A DNA stretch of 64,000 nucleotides from Colwellia psychrerythraea (GTDB lineage Bacteria; Pseudomonadota; Gammaproteobacteria; Enterobacterales; Alteromonadaceae). The DNA lies in assembly GCA_002163005.1 (NCBI GenBank), contig MAAF01000040.1:62001-126000 (forward strand), written 5' to 3'. Each line of letters begins with the position of its first letter. Position 1 is the first letter of the stretch. The position numbers and the translations under genes were made by a program. The notes below the pieces were generated by a model, which did not search any database, was not told the DNA's origin, and was given only the letters and a program-made list of their open reading frames with translations. Positions 48,873 to 58,568 of this stretch are shown one piece after another.

Positions 48873-49139
48873 AAGTACAGCTATTTAGCAATTTATATTA
48901 TAAATTGCTAAATATTTGGTCAGATTAAACTCAAGGTTAATTTGACCTTATTGTGCTGTTCGCCGCAATTCTAGTACATTCTTAAGAGGATAGCCAAACA
49001 TAATCGATCAAAAAACAGACTATATTCACCTTGTAATTATAAGTTATTCATTAACATGAAAATAAATTTAAAAAAAAATTTTCGTGTTTAAATGCGCTAA
49101 CAAAACCTATTTATTACTGATTTCCTACTCATTTAATGA

Positions 49140-49922
49140 CTATTTACGCCCATGTAGGGGTTTAAAACTCATCAGAGCAAAAAACGATGCAATGCTTGTT
49201 GCGATTAACACTGTCGTCAGAGCAAGGATGTTCATTTGTCCGTAAAGCGCAAACCGTAATAACTCAACACAAGCGGTAAAAGGATTGAACTGACAAAGCC
49301 AATATAACCACAAACTCGCCTCTTGCATTTTCCACAACGGATATAAGGCACTGGAGAGAAAGAACATGGGGAAAATAACAAAGTTCATCACACCAGCAAA
49401 GTTTTCCAATTGCTTGATTAGATTAGACAACATCAGCCCTAACGCGCCGAGAAAAAAGGCAATTAAAAAAATTGCTGGTATTGAGCTAACATAACCCATA
49501 AGCGGAATATCAACGTCAACTAGCTGCGCAAAGAGTAAAAAAATTACGACTTGTAAAAGTGACAGCAACGCACTGGCAATCAACTTACAACATAATAAAA
49601 AAGGTCGAGGTAGCGGACTCATCAATAAAACTTTCATGCTACCCATTTCACGATCGTAAACCATAGAAAGCGAACTTTGCATGCCATTAAATAAAATGAT
49701 CATGCAGCAAAGTCCTGGGGTAATATATTGCTGATAAGTAATATAGGTGCCGTAAGGCTCCATAATAGAAACACCCAGCGCCGCTCTAAAACCCGCAGCG
49801 AAAACAACCAACCAAAGTAGCGGTCTAACTAACGCACTTAATAAACGCGATCGTTGTTGGAAAAAACGTAAAACTTCACGCTTAACAATGCCATTAAAAC
49901 AATAAAGATAACGATTGTTCAT
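49140..49922 (-). CDS. pedC: PQQ-associated ABC-2 permease (PedC type)
   Basis: This 260-residue ABC-2 family permease has six helices and the segments GIVKREVLRFFQQRSRLLSA near the start and MSPLPRPFLLCCKL in the middle loop. It belongs to the permease group linked to quinoprotein alcohol dehydrogenase loci (PedC in Pseudomonas, LutF-like in methylotrophs). It overlaps the ATPase gene by one base. In P. putida the pedA1A2BC set is tied to growth with scarce lanthanides, so a role in lanthanide handling is plausible here. ABC-2 permeases are usually exporters, so direction of transport is uncertain. Confidence 0.85.
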   Translation of the reverse strand: MNNRYLYCFNGIVKREVLRFFQQRSRLLSALVRPLLWLVVFAAGFRAALGVSIMEPYGTYITYQQYITPGLCCMIILFNGMQSSLSMVYDREMGSMKVLLMSPLPRPFLLCCKLIASALLSLLQVVIFLLFAQLVDVDIPLMGYVSSIPAIFLIAFFLGALGLMLSNLIKQLENFAGVMNFVIFPMFFLSSALYPLWKMQEASLWLYWLCQFNPFTACVELLRFALYGQMNILALTTVLIATSIASFFALMSFKPLHGRK

Positions 49923-50650
49923 CAGCTGATCTCCACGTTAGCCGTTAACGTGCGATAAAGCTGGTATACGTCGGCGACATTATGCTCTTTACATAATTCA
50001 CCACTGATGCCCTGTGCTTGAATTTTCCCTTCATCGATAATAATTAATTGATCGTCTGCTGCTATTTCATCGATTAAATGTGTTGCCCATAACACACAAA
50101 TGCCTAATTGTTGGCTAAGCGAGCCAACGTATTCGGTGATCATTTTTCTGCTATCAATATCTAAACCAACCGTTGCCTCATCGAGTAACAATACTTTGGG
50201 TTGATGAATTAACGCTCGGGCAATTTCGACCCGGCGGCGATGCCCACCATTTAATGATCTTACTTTATCATTGAGTCGCTGCGTCAACTGAAGTTGAGAC
50301 AAAATATCGCTGATATTTTCTAGTGCTTGTGATGATGAAATACCATGTAGCGCCGCATAATAAGTTAAGTTTTGCTTAACGGACAAATCTAAATCTAGCG
50401 TGCTTTGCTGAAAGACCACGCCCATCGACTGCATGATTTTCGATCTCTCATGATTTAAGTCATAACCATTGATCTTAATATCCCCTGATGCCGCCTGATA
50501 AAGACCCGTTAGCATTGAGAATAAGGTGCTTTTTCCTGCACCATTAGGACCCAGTAACACATTAAAACCGCTTTTAATGCTTAGGCTTAAACCATCAATT
50601 GCCGCCTTTTTACCATAATGAAAAGTGAGTTCGTTGGTAATAATACTCAT
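49922..50650 (-). CDS. PQQ-associated ABC transporter ATPase (PedB type)
   Basis: This 242-residue ATPase starts at ATG 50650, overlapping the beta-propeller stop by ATGA; the tracked start is nine codons earlier. Walker A is GPNGAGKST and Walker B KVLLLDEATVGLD. The signature is LNGGHRRRVEIARAL in place of LSGGQ, a variation typical of the PQQ-linked ATPase family. It pairs with the downstream ABC-2 permease. Confidence 0.88.
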   Translation of the reverse strand: MSIITNELTFHYGKKAAIDGLSLSIKSGFNVLLGPNGAGKSTLFSMLTGLYQAASGDIKINGYDLNHERSKIMQSMGVVFQQSTLDLDLSVKQNLTYYAALHGISSSQALENISDILSQLQLTQRLNDKVRSLNGGHRRRVEIARALIHQPKVLLLDEATVGLDIDSRKMITEYVGSLSQQLGICVLWATHLIDEIAADDQLIIIDEGKIQAQGISGELCKEHNVADVYQLYRTLTANVEIS

Positions 50651-51651
50651 GGCACATTTCGTATCACTACGCCCCACGGATAACGTCCTACTTTAATTGA
50701 TTTTGTTACTTTCATGCGTTTAACATCAATCACTGACACATCACCACTAATACCATTAGTCGTTAATAGCTGACTTTGATCATGATTAAAAGCAAGCTGC
50801 CACACTCTACGCCCAACTAATAAATATTTCTCAACCGTCATTTTTTGACGATCAATAACGGCCACATGATTTGCGGGGCCTAATGCCACGAACGCATATC
50901 GTCCATCCTGTGTTAATTCGATGCCAACAGGTTGAACACGGTCATGATGAATACCTCGTATATCAAAGGTAAATTCCTTAATAATTTTTTGCGTGGCAAC
51001 ATCAAGTATCACCACAGTGCCGCCAATTTCAGAGCTGACCCATAAATATTTATTATCGTCGGTAAATTTAGCTGACCTAGGTCGTGCACTCACTAAAGTA
51101 TTAGCAAAGTTTTCATGGGTTTTGGTGTCAATCCAATGCACCATATTGGTCGTTTCCGAGGTTACCACGACAATTTTTCCATCGGGACTTACCGCTAGTC
51201 CTTCAGGTTCAACCCCTACATCTATCTGCGCGATAACAGTAGCAGAGTCAATATCAATCACCGTAAGCAAGGCATCATCTTCATTAGAGGTATAAATAAT
51301 TTTGCCATTGGGATGTAATGCAATAGTTTCAGGATCTTCACCAGAAGGTAGCTCGCCGATGATCTGCTCTGTTTCTACATCAAGTATTTGAATCCTATCT
51401 GACTCGCTCGCACAAATATAAGCAAGCGACTGTTCCTTATTGAGAATAATGCCTCGAGGTCGTTCACCTATCGAGATTGTTTTTATAACTTTATTGAGGC
51501 TTAAATCGATAACCGAAATATTGTCATCTTTTTCATTGGTGACATACGCAAATTCAGTGGCATAACCAGCGGTAGCGTTAAACAAAACGGCTACTACCGA
51601 TAATCTAAAAAATTTTCTAACCTTTTCTCTAAAATAAAGTGTCTTTTTCAT
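50647..51651 (-). CDS. PQQ-associated YVTN beta-propeller protein
   Basis: This 334-residue periplasmic protein has a signal peptide (to about residue 31) and about seven YVTN-type blades, each with repeats such as AYVTNEKDDNISVIDLSLNK, AYICASESDRIQILDVE and IYTSNEDDALLTVIDID. It is the beta-propeller protein of PQQ-dependent catabolism loci (PedA2-like position). Acidic DDN and EDD turns could bind cations. It overlaps the ATPase gene by four bases and follows the binding-protein gene by 109 bases. Confidence 0.87.
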   Translation of the reverse strand: MKKTLYFREKVRKFFRLSVVAVLFNATAGYATEFAYVTNEKDDNISVIDLSLNKVIKTISIGERPRGIILNKEQSLAYICASESDRIQILDVETEQIIGELPSGEDPETIALHPNGKIIYTSNEDDALLTVIDIDSATVIAQIDVGVEPEGLAVSPDGKIVVVTSETTNMVHWIDTKTHENFANTLVSARPRSAKFTDDNKYLWVSSEIGGTVVILDVATQKIIKEFTFDIRGIHHDRVQPVGIELTQDGRYAFVALGPANHVAVIDRQKMTVEKYLLVGRRVWQLAFNHDQSQLLTTNGISGDVSVIDVKRMKVTKSIKVGRYPWGVVIRNVP

Positions 51652-51760
51652 AAGTTACCTTTAGCCCAATATCCATTAAGAGCGTCCATTAAAAGTTTGC
51701 GTTGAAAGTAAATATTGAGCTTTTATGTTGAGCGTTTACCTTAAACATTTACCGTGTTTT

Positions 51761-52987
51761 TTACCGTGATAATTCGCATTGAGATTCTTGCGCATCAAAA
51801 CCAAGCGTATCAAGTTCAGTTATTGGATGAAGCATGCCAGGCTGTGGTGACTGCGATACCAAAGCGTGGGGATGCACCAAAGCCAGCGGCATTCTTAACT
51901 GTCGGCTCCAAGCACGAAAACTAAGCTTACGCCCCTTGTACGCTGCCAATTCAAAATCCACCGAGTTAATATATTCGATGAGCTTGTTACTAGAGTTTGA
52001 ATGAAGTTTATGCACCGATTGCGCAACACTGCGCACGGCAAGATAACCAGCAAAGTCTATTTCATTCATTTTTCTATCAGCCATTTCCATAAAACGATTT
52101 TGCAGTTGAGTAGCGCCCCACTGTTCTATCGCACTATGCCATGCCAAAGCTTCCAAACCAGCCGAGCCTATAACAGGCCGAGGTAAATAAGTATTAAAGG
52201 GTAAAAATTCAGCAAAAGCTTTCGACTTGTCAGCAACATAAACAACATCATAATCTTTTACGGTTTGAGTAAACAAAGGAATTTCTTGTTGTGCACTACG
52301 CCTAAGATCGGTATTAAAATCCCACTGTTTTTCATCGATAATTTTCAAACCAAAACGTTTCGCCGCCCGTTTAAACGATTTGGCTAGCTGAAGATCTTCG
52401 GCTTTACTACCCTGTATTAATAATACTTTATTCATCCGACGATAAAGCAACCACTGAGCAAGGGCATCAGATTTCATGGCATCACTGGGTATGGTATGAA
52501 ATACAGAAGCTAAACACTGGGCATTGCGTAATTCATCAGCAGATTCACTGACATTAAACAATAACACCGGCTTGTTTTTGGCCCAACGATCTACTTGCAC
52601 CAGTTGTGTTAATGGCGCTTGAAGAATAAAAATGCGTCGGCCCTGTTGATATTCTTCTTCTAGATATTCTAAAAACTGCGCTGTTTTCGTCGCAACAAAA
52701 TAGTTTAATGTAAAGTGTTGCTGTAAAAATTTCCCAGTAGTATTAGAGTCATTGATCGCAAGCTTAGCCCCCATATAGCCACTGTCTTCTGGCTTTTTAA
52801 AAAGAGTAGATACGCCGGGAGCTTGTTGCGGCGCCAACTTCACATAACTGATATCAAGGGTGATTGGACTTGATATTGCCTCAGTACTTGAAATTGCATT
52901 AGTACAATAAAAACAAAAGAGCCATACACCGCTAGCTACACTTTTCACTAGATACTTCTTAAACCTTACTCTTGTCACGATAAACAT
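51761..52987 (-). CDS. PQQ-associated periplasmic ABC binding protein
   Basis: This 408-residue protein has a signal peptide and a two-lobe fold related to branched-chain amino-acid binding proteins, but of the PQQ-linked subfamily (ITLDISYVKLAPQQAPG near the start, GAKLAINDSNTTGKFL, NKVLLIQGSKAEDLQLAKSF, VVYVADKSKAFAEF). It begins the pedA1A2BC-like operon. The divergent cytochrome c gene shares its upstream region, where a perfect operator lies 165 bases from this start. The ligand may be a metal or metal complex; inferred from the P. putida and Methylobacterium counterparts. Confidence 0.85.
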   Translation of the reverse strand: MFIVTRVRFKKYLVKSVASGVWLFCFYCTNAISSTEAISSPITLDISYVKLAPQQAPGVSTLFKKPEDSGYMGAKLAINDSNTTGKFLQQHFTLNYFVATKTAQFLEYLEEEYQQGRRIFILQAPLTQLVQVDRWAKNKPVLLFNVSESADELRNAQCLASVFHTIPSDAMKSDALAQWLLYRRMNKVLLIQGSKAEDLQLAKSFKRAAKRFGLKIIDEKQWDFNTDLRRSAQQEIPLFTQTVKDYDVVYVADKSKAFAEFLPFNTYLPRPVIGSAGLEALAWHSAIEQWGATQLQNRFMEMADRKMNEIDFAGYLAVRSVAQSVHKLHSNSSNKLIEYINSVDFELAAYKGRKLSFRAWSRQLRMPLALVHPHALVSQSPQPGMLHPITELDTLGFDAQESQCELSR

Positions 52988-53151
52988 GGCGACCCCAAAA
53001 TAATAAAACTATTAAACTGATGGACTTGGTATTATGTATAAGCATATAGAAAGATCTCATAAAGTTAAAAAGCCAAGCATTCCACCAGAACACCATAATG
53101 AATTGATATATAACAAAATAAAATTAATTATGCAGTTTTCCACCCCTAAAT

Positions 53152-53167
53152 TCATACTAAAGGATGA
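53152..53167. promoter_or_regulatory. perfect island operator in the divergent promoter
   Basis: TCATACTAAAGGATGA fits all 12 fixed positions. It lies 107 bases before the cytochrome c550 start and 165 bases before the divergent binding-protein start, so it can serve both operons. Confidence 0.7.
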
Positions 53168-53273
53168 GGCTTAACCGCGCTAAAGTACAATTCTTGAAGC
53201 TCACTAACCTCGTTAAGATGGTCCTATTAGAATTAAACACCACAATTTTTTACGTGAAAGAAGGTACACAGCG

Positions 53274-53714
53274 ATGATAAAACTTAACTTAGGCCGCAGC
53301 CATTTAATTGCATTCATATCAATATGTTCATTTGGCGTAGCGGCTCACGGCCCTGTGACACCACAAGCAATAAACACCTCAACATTGCCGACTTTAGGCG
53401 AAGAATGGGAAGACACTAACCCTTACCGCACAAAAGACGGTGAAGTAATGACAGAAATTTTACGCGTTGGTGCCTCAGCCTATAACCAAAATTGCGCTCG
53501 CTGTCATGGTTTAGGCGGAATATCTGGCGGTATTGCTCCTGATTTACGTCAATTACCAGCAGATTTTGATGGCGATGAGTGGTTTATTTATCGTGTACAA
53601 AATGGCGCGGTACGTAATGGTGCTGTTTACATGCCGAAAATGACCGAACATTTAAACCAAGAAGCACTTTGGTCTATTCGTACTTGGTTAGAGTCAGTCA
53701 GTGATGAAGAATAA
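53274..53714 (+). CDS. pedF: cytochrome c550, PedF type
   Basis: This 146-residue periplasmic mono-haem cytochrome has a signal peptide ending at VAAHG and a mature start (HGPVTPQAINTSTLPTLGEE) very close to PedF. The haem motif is CARCHGLGG (about 69-77) and the axial Met is in YMPKMTEHL. It accepts electrons from the PQQ alcohol dehydrogenase. It overlaps the MoxJ-like gene by 11 bases, giving the order cytochrome, binding protein, dehydrogenase, as in xoxGJF-type clusters with the dehydrogenase last. Confidence 0.92.
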   Translation: MIKLNLGRSHLIAFISICSFGVAAHGPVTPQAINTSTLPTLGEEWEDTNPYRTKDGEVMTEILRVGASAYNQNCARCHGLGGISGGIAPDLRQLPADFDGDEWFIYRVQNGAVRNGAVYMPKMTEHLNQEALWSIRTWLESVSDEE

Positions 53715-54591
53715 ATTTTATTATCTATTTTTGTGGTTAAGTTGTTGTAGCCTATTTTGCTCAACAACTTTTGCGCGATCTTATGATGATATTATTGAAA
53801 GCAATGAGATCACCGTTGCCGTTTATAGCGATTTCATCCCCTTTTCATACAGAGAAAACGGGCAAGCAAAAGGCATTGATATTGAGGTCGCAAAACATAT
53901 TGCCAAACAGTTAGGCGTGACACTTCGTTTCAGGTGGGTAACCGCTGATGAAAATGTTGAGGATGACTTGCGCAATAATTTATGGAAAGGACACTTCCTT
54001 AAACGCAGTGTTGCAGACTTAATGCTTAGAGTTCCCTACGATAAAGAATATTCTGAGCTGCGTGACGATATTGGTGAACGGGTACATGAACAGGTACACA
54101 TGTTCGCTCCCTACCATACTGAGTCATGGAAAATCGTTTTCAATACTAAAAAAATTGACGATGTTAGCACCATGGCAGTCTTTCAATATCATGACATTGG
54201 TGTCGAAGTAGACTCCATTCCACAATTTTACCTGCTATCTGTCTTCAATGGTCGAATGCGCAACAAAACCAAACAGTTCCCTTCGTTAGCCTTAGCTATT
54301 TCAGCAATGTCTGAACAGAAGATTGATGCCGTCATGGGACTTCGCAGTCAGGTGAGTCATTACCAACATCAACTTAACTCCCCTACTTACCAATTAGCAA
54401 CGAATGCCTTTCCGATGTTAGGAAAACAACAATGGGATATTGGCATGGCGGTAAAAAGTGACTATCGCCAATTAGGTTATGCCATTGCTGATATTGTCGA
54501 GGCTATGATAAACCAAGGACAAATGAAGAAAATATTTAAACAGTACAGCGCTGTTTACCAAATTCCAAACCTGTATTCAGTCAGTGAATAA
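53704..54591 (+). CDS. MoxJ/XoxJ-like periplasmic binding protein
   Basis: This protein has 295 residues from ATG 53704 (GTG 53701 is possible). The signal peptide is followed by a family-3 solute-binding fold: SNEITVAVYSDFIPFSYREN, GQAKGIDIEVAKHIAKQLGV and DIGMAVKSDYRQLGYAIADI. It matches the MoxJ/XoxJ group that accompanies quinoprotein dehydrogenases and is thought to help their maturation, possibly by interacting with the apo-enzyme, rather than to import a solute. It overlaps the cytochrome gene and precedes the dehydrogenase by 276 bases with its own operator. Confidence 0.87.
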   Translation: MKNKFYYLFLWLSCCSLFCSTTFARSYDDIIESNEITVAVYSDFIPFSYRENGQAKGIDIEVAKHIAKQLGVTLRFRWVTADENVEDDLRNNLWKGHFLKRSVADLMLRVPYDKEYSELRDDIGERVHEQVHMFAPYHTESWKIVFNTKKIDDVSTMAVFQYHDIGVEVDSIPQFYLLSVFNGRMRNKTKQFPSLALAISAMSEQKIDAVMGLRSQVSHYQHQLNSPTYQLATNAFPMLGKQQWDIGMAVKSDYRQLGYAIADIVEAMINQGQMKKIFKQYSAVYQIPNLYSVSE

Positions 54592-54632
54592 TAATATTGA
54601 GTAAGCAATCGCGTTAAATATCATCCTTTTCG

Positions 54633-54648
54633 TCATACTAAATGATGA
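54633..54648. promoter_or_regulatory. island operator before the alcohol dehydrogenase gene
   Basis: TCATACTAAATGATGA matches 11 of 12 fixed positions of TCATnCTnnAGnATGA, 220 bases before the dehydrogenase start. Confidence 0.65.
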
Positions 54649-54770
54649 AAAAAACGCTACCGCCGAGTAATAGAGAAGTAAATAGAGACGTTTTAATATC
54701 GTTATAGCCTGCTTAATTGTTTTACTGATGTCGCGAGACGACATGTAAATTCATTGACGTTATGCAGGAA

Positions 54771-54820
54771 GGTATAGCCAAACTACGTGAATATTCGTGT
54801 TTCAGGTAGCTTGGGTAAAT
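54771..54820. repeat. short palindromic relic of the MITE ends
   Basis: TAGCCAAACTACGTGAA and TTCAGGTAGCTTGGGTA are imperfect inverted copies (12 of 16) on either side of a short spacer; each resembles the ACCCAAGCTACTTGAA end seen at 36692. It lies in the leader of the dehydrogenase gene. Confidence 0.5.
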
Positions 54821-54867
54821 AGAGAAGAATATCTTTAACCAAATTTACAACCCAAGAGGAAATAACA

Positions 54868-56631
54868 ATGATAACAACATGTAAAACAAAGGTATTGTCA
54901 TTATCGATGGCAATTTCTTTAGCGTTAACCGGCATAGCAAATGCTGATGTAACCGATAAAGATATTGCCAATGACCAAATGACAACTGATGATGTTGTGT
55001 CCTATGGACTTGGTCTAAGAGGACAACGTTACAGCCCTCTTGATAAAATAAATATCGACACAGTTAAAGAAATGCGTCCAGTCTGGTCGTTCTCATTAGG
55101 TGGGGAAAAACAGCGTGGTCAAGAATCTCAGCCTATGGTCAAAGATGGCGTCATGTATATTACTGGCTCATACTCTCGAGTGTATGCTATAGACGTGCAT
55201 ACAGGTGACGAACTTTGGCAATATGATGCAAGATTACCTGATGGTATTATGCCTTGTTGTGATGTTATCAACCGTGGTGCAGCACTATACGGCGACCTAG
55301 TTATTTTTGCTACGCTTGATGCAAAACTAGTCGCGCTTAATAAAGACACAGGCAAAGTAGTTTGGAAAAAGAAAGTAGAAGATTATAAAGCCGGTTATTC
55401 AATTACAGCTGCTCCTATTATTGTTAAAGGTAAAGTCATCACAGGTGTTGCCGGTGGTGAATTTGGTGTAGTAGGTAAAGTAAGAGCTTATGATGCTACC
55501 AATGGCAAACTAGTTTGGGAACGCCCAACGGTTGAAGGCCACATGGGCTACATCTGGAAAAATGGCAAAAAAGTTGATAATGGTATTTCTGGTGGCAAAC
55601 CAGGAGAAACATGGCCAGCAGAACTTTGGAAGTCAGGTGGAGCTGCGCCTTGGTTAGGCGGTACTTATGATGCCGATGTTGATTTATTATTCTTTGGTAC
55701 CGGTAACCCTGCACCATGGAACTCTCATTTACGTCCAGGTGATAACCTTTTCTCCTCATCACGTTTAGCTATTGATCCTGATACAGGTAAAATTGTTTGG
55801 CATTTCCAAACCACGCCACACGACGGTTGGGATTTTGATGGTGTTAACGAACTAGTTTCTTTCGATTACAAACAAAATGGTAAAACCGTCAAAGCTGCGG
55901 CAACGGCTGACAGAAACGGTTTCTTCTATGTACTTAATCGTGAAAATGGTGATTTCATTCGAGGTTTCCCATTTGTTGATAAACAAACATGGGCTTCAGG
56001 ACTTGATAAGAACGGTCGCCCTATTTATATCGATAGTAATAGACCATCGGACCCAAGCAAGTCAAAAGATGGCAATAAAGGTAGCACAGTCATTGCAGCC
56101 CCTGCTTTCTTAGGTGGTAAAAACTGGATGCCAATGGCATACAGTCAAGATACTGAATTGTTCTATGTACCATCAAACGAATGGGAAATGGATATCTGGA
56201 ACGAACCTACCGCTTATAAAAAAGGTGCGGCTTATCTAGGTGCTGGCTTTACCATTAAAGCGATTAATAAAGACTATATTGGTGTATTAAAAGCAATCGA
56301 CCCTAAAACAGGTAAAGTTGTTTGGCGCTATAATAACTATGCTCCATTATGGGGTGGTGTATTGGCCACTGCAGGTAACCTAGTATTTACCGGGAACCCT
56401 GAAGGATACTTATTAGGTCTTGACGCTAAGACGGGTGAAGTTAAATATAAATTCAATACCGGCTCAGGCATTGTTGGTTCACCGATTACCTGGGAAATGG
56501 ATGGCGAACAATACCTTTCAGTTTTATCTGGTTGGGGTGGTGCTGTACCTTTATGGGGCGGTGATGTTGCCAAGCGTATCAAGCACTTAAACCAAGGTGG
56601 TAGTGTGTGGACGTTTAAACTACCTAAGTAA
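54868..56631 (+). CDS. PQQ-dependent alcohol dehydrogenase, lanthanide-type active site
   Basis: This 587-residue periplasmic quinoprotein oxidises primary alcohols and passes electrons to cytochrome c550. Signal peptide ends near residue 26 (ANA). The eight-bladed propeller shows repeated AxDxxTGxxxW tags ([24 protein letters not shown]). Active-site features: the vicinal Cys130-Cys131 disulfide (MPCCD), metal ligands Glu198 (GGEFG) and Asn280 (GTGNPAPW), catalytic Asp322 and a second Asp324 in [11 protein letters not shown]. Asp at the +2 position is found in lanthanide enzymes (XoxF Asp301, PedH Asp325), whereas calcium enzymes have Ala or Ser. So PedH/XoxF-like metal use is predicted. There is no cytochrome domain fused. 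A strong terminator follows. Confidence 0.93.
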   Translation: MITTCKTKVLSLSMAISLALTGIANADVTDKDIANDQMTTDDVVSYGLGLRGQRYSPLDKINIDTVKEMRPVWSFSLGGEKQRGQESQPMVKDGVMYITGSYSRVYAIDVHTGDELWQYDARLPDGIMPCCDVINRGAALYGDLVIFATLDAKLVALNKDTGKVVWKKKVEDYKAGYSITAAPIIVKGKVITGVAGGEFGVVGKVRAYDATNGKLVWERPTVEGHMGYIWKNGKKVDNGISGGKPGETWPAELWKSGGAAPWLGGTYDADVDLLFFGTGNPAPWNSHLRPGDNLFSSSRLAIDPDTGKIVWHFQTTPHDGWDFDGVNELVSFDYKQNGKTVKAAATADRNGFFYVLNRENGDFIRGFPFVDKQTWASGLDKNGRPIYIDSNRPSDPSKSKDGNKGSTVIAAPAFLGGKNWMPMAYSQDTELFYVPSNEWEMDIWNEPTAYKKGAAYLGAGFTIKAINKDYIGVLKAIDPKTGKVVWRYNNYAPLWGGVLATAGNLVFTGNPEGYLLGLDAKTGEVKYKFNTGSGIVGSPITWEMDGEQYLSVLSGWGGAVPLWGGDVAKRIKHLNQGGSVWTFKLPK

Positions 56632-56648
56632 TTTAAACAATCTCATTT

Positions 56649-56681
56649 AAAGGCTTTTGAATTTATTCAAAAGCCTTTTTT
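56649..56681 (+). terminator. intrinsic terminator of the alcohol dehydrogenase gene
   Basis: AAAGGCTTTTGAA and TTCAAAAGCCTTT form a perfect 13-bp stem with a TTTA loop, followed by a run of T, 18 bases after the stop codon. Confidence 0.92.
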
Positions 56682-56741
56682 GGTTAAAAGCAACCTACTT
56701 TCAATCACTTATAATTAATCTTTTCTAGAGCTTTAATCAAC

Positions 56742-56757
56742 TCATTCTAAAGTATGA
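56742..56757. promoter_or_regulatory. perfect island operator before the aldehyde dehydrogenase gene
   Basis: TCATTCTAAAGTATGA fits all 12 fixed positions and stands 164 bases before the start codon, after the dehydrogenase terminator. Confidence 0.7.
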
Positions 56758-56920
56758 TGTTTTCTATGCAAAGGGAGAATAGTTTACTTCCCGTACTGCT
56801 ACTAATATGGATACATGAAAGAACGCTTTGGTAATTATCAATTTGATAAGTATCAAAGTAAACATAAACAGGGCCACGGAAAAGAGTTTTACTCTGGCTG
56901 GTCTAGATACGAGGTGATAT

Positions 56921-58441
56921 ATGATCTATGCAAACCCAGGCAGTGAAGGTTCTGTCGTTTCTTTTAAACCTAAATATGAAAACTTTATCGGCGGTAAGTG
57001 GGTTGCTCCAGTAAAAGGAAATTACTTTACTAACACCACCCCAGTAACTGGCGAAGCAATTTGTGAAATACCACGTTCAAGCGCTGAAGATATTGAGTTA
57101 GCTCTTGATGCTGCTCATGCTGCAAAAACAGCATGGGGAAAAACCTCAGTACAAGATCGCTCAAACATCTTATTAAAAATTGCTGACCGTATTGAAGCAA
57201 ACCTTGAGTTAATAGCAGTAGCTGAAACTTGGGATAATGGTAAACCAGTACGTGAAACACTCAATGCTGACATCCCGTTAACGGTTGATCATTTCCGCTA
57301 TTATGCTGGCTGTATCCGTGCTCAAGAAGGTACTCTTTCACAAATAGATGACGATACTGTTGCTTATCACTTCCATGAGCCTATCGGTGTTGTTGGTCAA
57401 ATAATTCCGTGGAACTTTCCTATGCTGATGGCTGCATGGAAATTAGCACCAGCACTTGCTGCGGGTAACTGTATTATCCTTAAACCAGCTGAGCAAACAC
57501 CGGCAAGTATTCTTGTATTTATGGAGTTGATTGCTGACTTATTACCTGATGGCGTATTAAACATTGTTAATGGTTACGGTAAAGAAGCCGGTGAAGCATT
57601 AGCGACTAGTACACGTATTGGCAAAATAGCCTTTACCGGTTCAACACCTGTTGGCCAACATATATTGAAATGTGCTGCTGAAAATTTAATCCCTTCTACG
57701 GTAGAGCTTGGTGGTAAATCACCAAACATTTTCTTTAGTGATATCACTCAATTTGAAGATGACTACCTTGATAAATGTGCTGAAGGTTTTGCTTTAGGTT
57801 TCTTTAACCAAGGTGAAGTATGTACATGTCCTTCTCGTGCACTAGTACAAGAAGATATTTTTGATGTGTTCATGGAAAAAGTACTTGAGAAAACCAGAAA
57901 TATCGTCCGTGGTAACCCACTTGATGTTAATACCATGGTTGGTGCACAAGCGTCTAAAGAACAATATGATAAAATCCAAGGTTACCTACAAATAGGTAGA
58001 GATGAAGGTGCAACGGTACTTTCTGGTGGTAGCGCTGAAAGTTTAGACGGCCCACTAGGAACGGGTTACTACATCCAACCAACGATTTTAAAAGGTAAAA
58101 ACTCAATGCGAGTTTTCCAAGAAGAAATTTTTGGACCTGTTATTTCTGTTACTACTTTTAAAGATGCTGAAGAAGCCTTACAAATTGCTAACGATACTGC
58201 TTTTGGTTTAGGTGCGGGTGTTTGGACACGTGATGCTAACCTTGCTCATCGTATGGGCCGTGGTATTGAATCTGGACGAGTGTGGACTAACTGTTACCAT
58301 TTATATCCTGCTCATGCTGCATTTGGTGGTTATAAGAAATCAGGTATTGGTCGTGAAACACACAAAATGATGCTTGATCATTATCAGCAAACTAAGAATT
58401 TATTAGTAAGCTATAGCACAAGTCCGTTAGGTTTCTTTTAA
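56921..58441 (+). CDS. exaC: NAD-dependent aldehyde dehydrogenase, ExaC/AldB type
   Basis: This 506-residue cytosolic enzyme oxidises the aldehyde made by the periplasmic dehydrogenase to the acid. Catalytic Cys301 ([10 protein letters not shown]), general base Glu262 (VELGGKSPN), and Asn164 (IIPWNFP) are in place. The N-terminus ([19 protein letters not shown]) and the C-terminal [15 protein letters not shown] are diagnostic of the ExaC/AldB acetaldehyde dehydrogenase group. Transcribed alone between two terminators, with a perfect operator upstream. Confidence 0.94.
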   Translation: MIYANPGSEGSVVSFKPKYENFIGGKWVAPVKGNYFTNTTPVTGEAICEIPRSSAEDIELALDAAHAAKTAWGKTSVQDRSNILLKIADRIEANLELIAVAETWDNGKPVRETLNADIPLTVDHFRYYAGCIRAQEGTLSQIDDDTVAYHFHEPIGVVGQIIPWNFPMLMAAWKLAPALAAGNCIILKPAEQTPASILVFMELIADLLPDGVLNIVNGYGKEAGEALATSTRIGKIAFTGSTPVGQHILKCAAENLIPSTVELGGKSPNIFFSDITQFEDDYLDKCAEGFALGFFNQGEVCTCPSRALVQEDIFDVFMEKVLEKTRNIVRGNPLDVNTMVGAQASKEQYDKIQGYLQIGRDEGATVLSGGSAESLDGPLGTGYYIQPTILKGKNSMRVFQEEIFGPVISVTTFKDAEEALQIANDTAFGLGAGVWTRDANLAHRMGRGIESGRVWTNCYHLYPAHAAFGGYKKSGIGRETHKMMLDHYQQTKNLLVSYSTSPLGFF

Positions 58442-58476
58442 GACTATCTTTACATTTTAGTGCTTAAACCCTAGTT

Positions 58477-58518
58477 AATGAGTGTTCGTTTGTTAAATAA
58501 GCGACACTCATTTTTTTT
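58477..58518 (+). terminator. intrinsic terminator of exaC
   Basis: AATGAGTGT and ACACTCATT pair (with a short CG extension) around a loop, followed by eight T. Confidence 0.85.
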
Positions 58519-58568
58519 AATAAAGCTAAACCATCGAATAAGCTTTTCCTTAGTTGTAACTAAAGCTT

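Noticed and set aside
50993-51295. 100-residue plus-strand ORF
   Set aside because: It is antisense to the beta-propeller gene and only reflects its repetitive codons.
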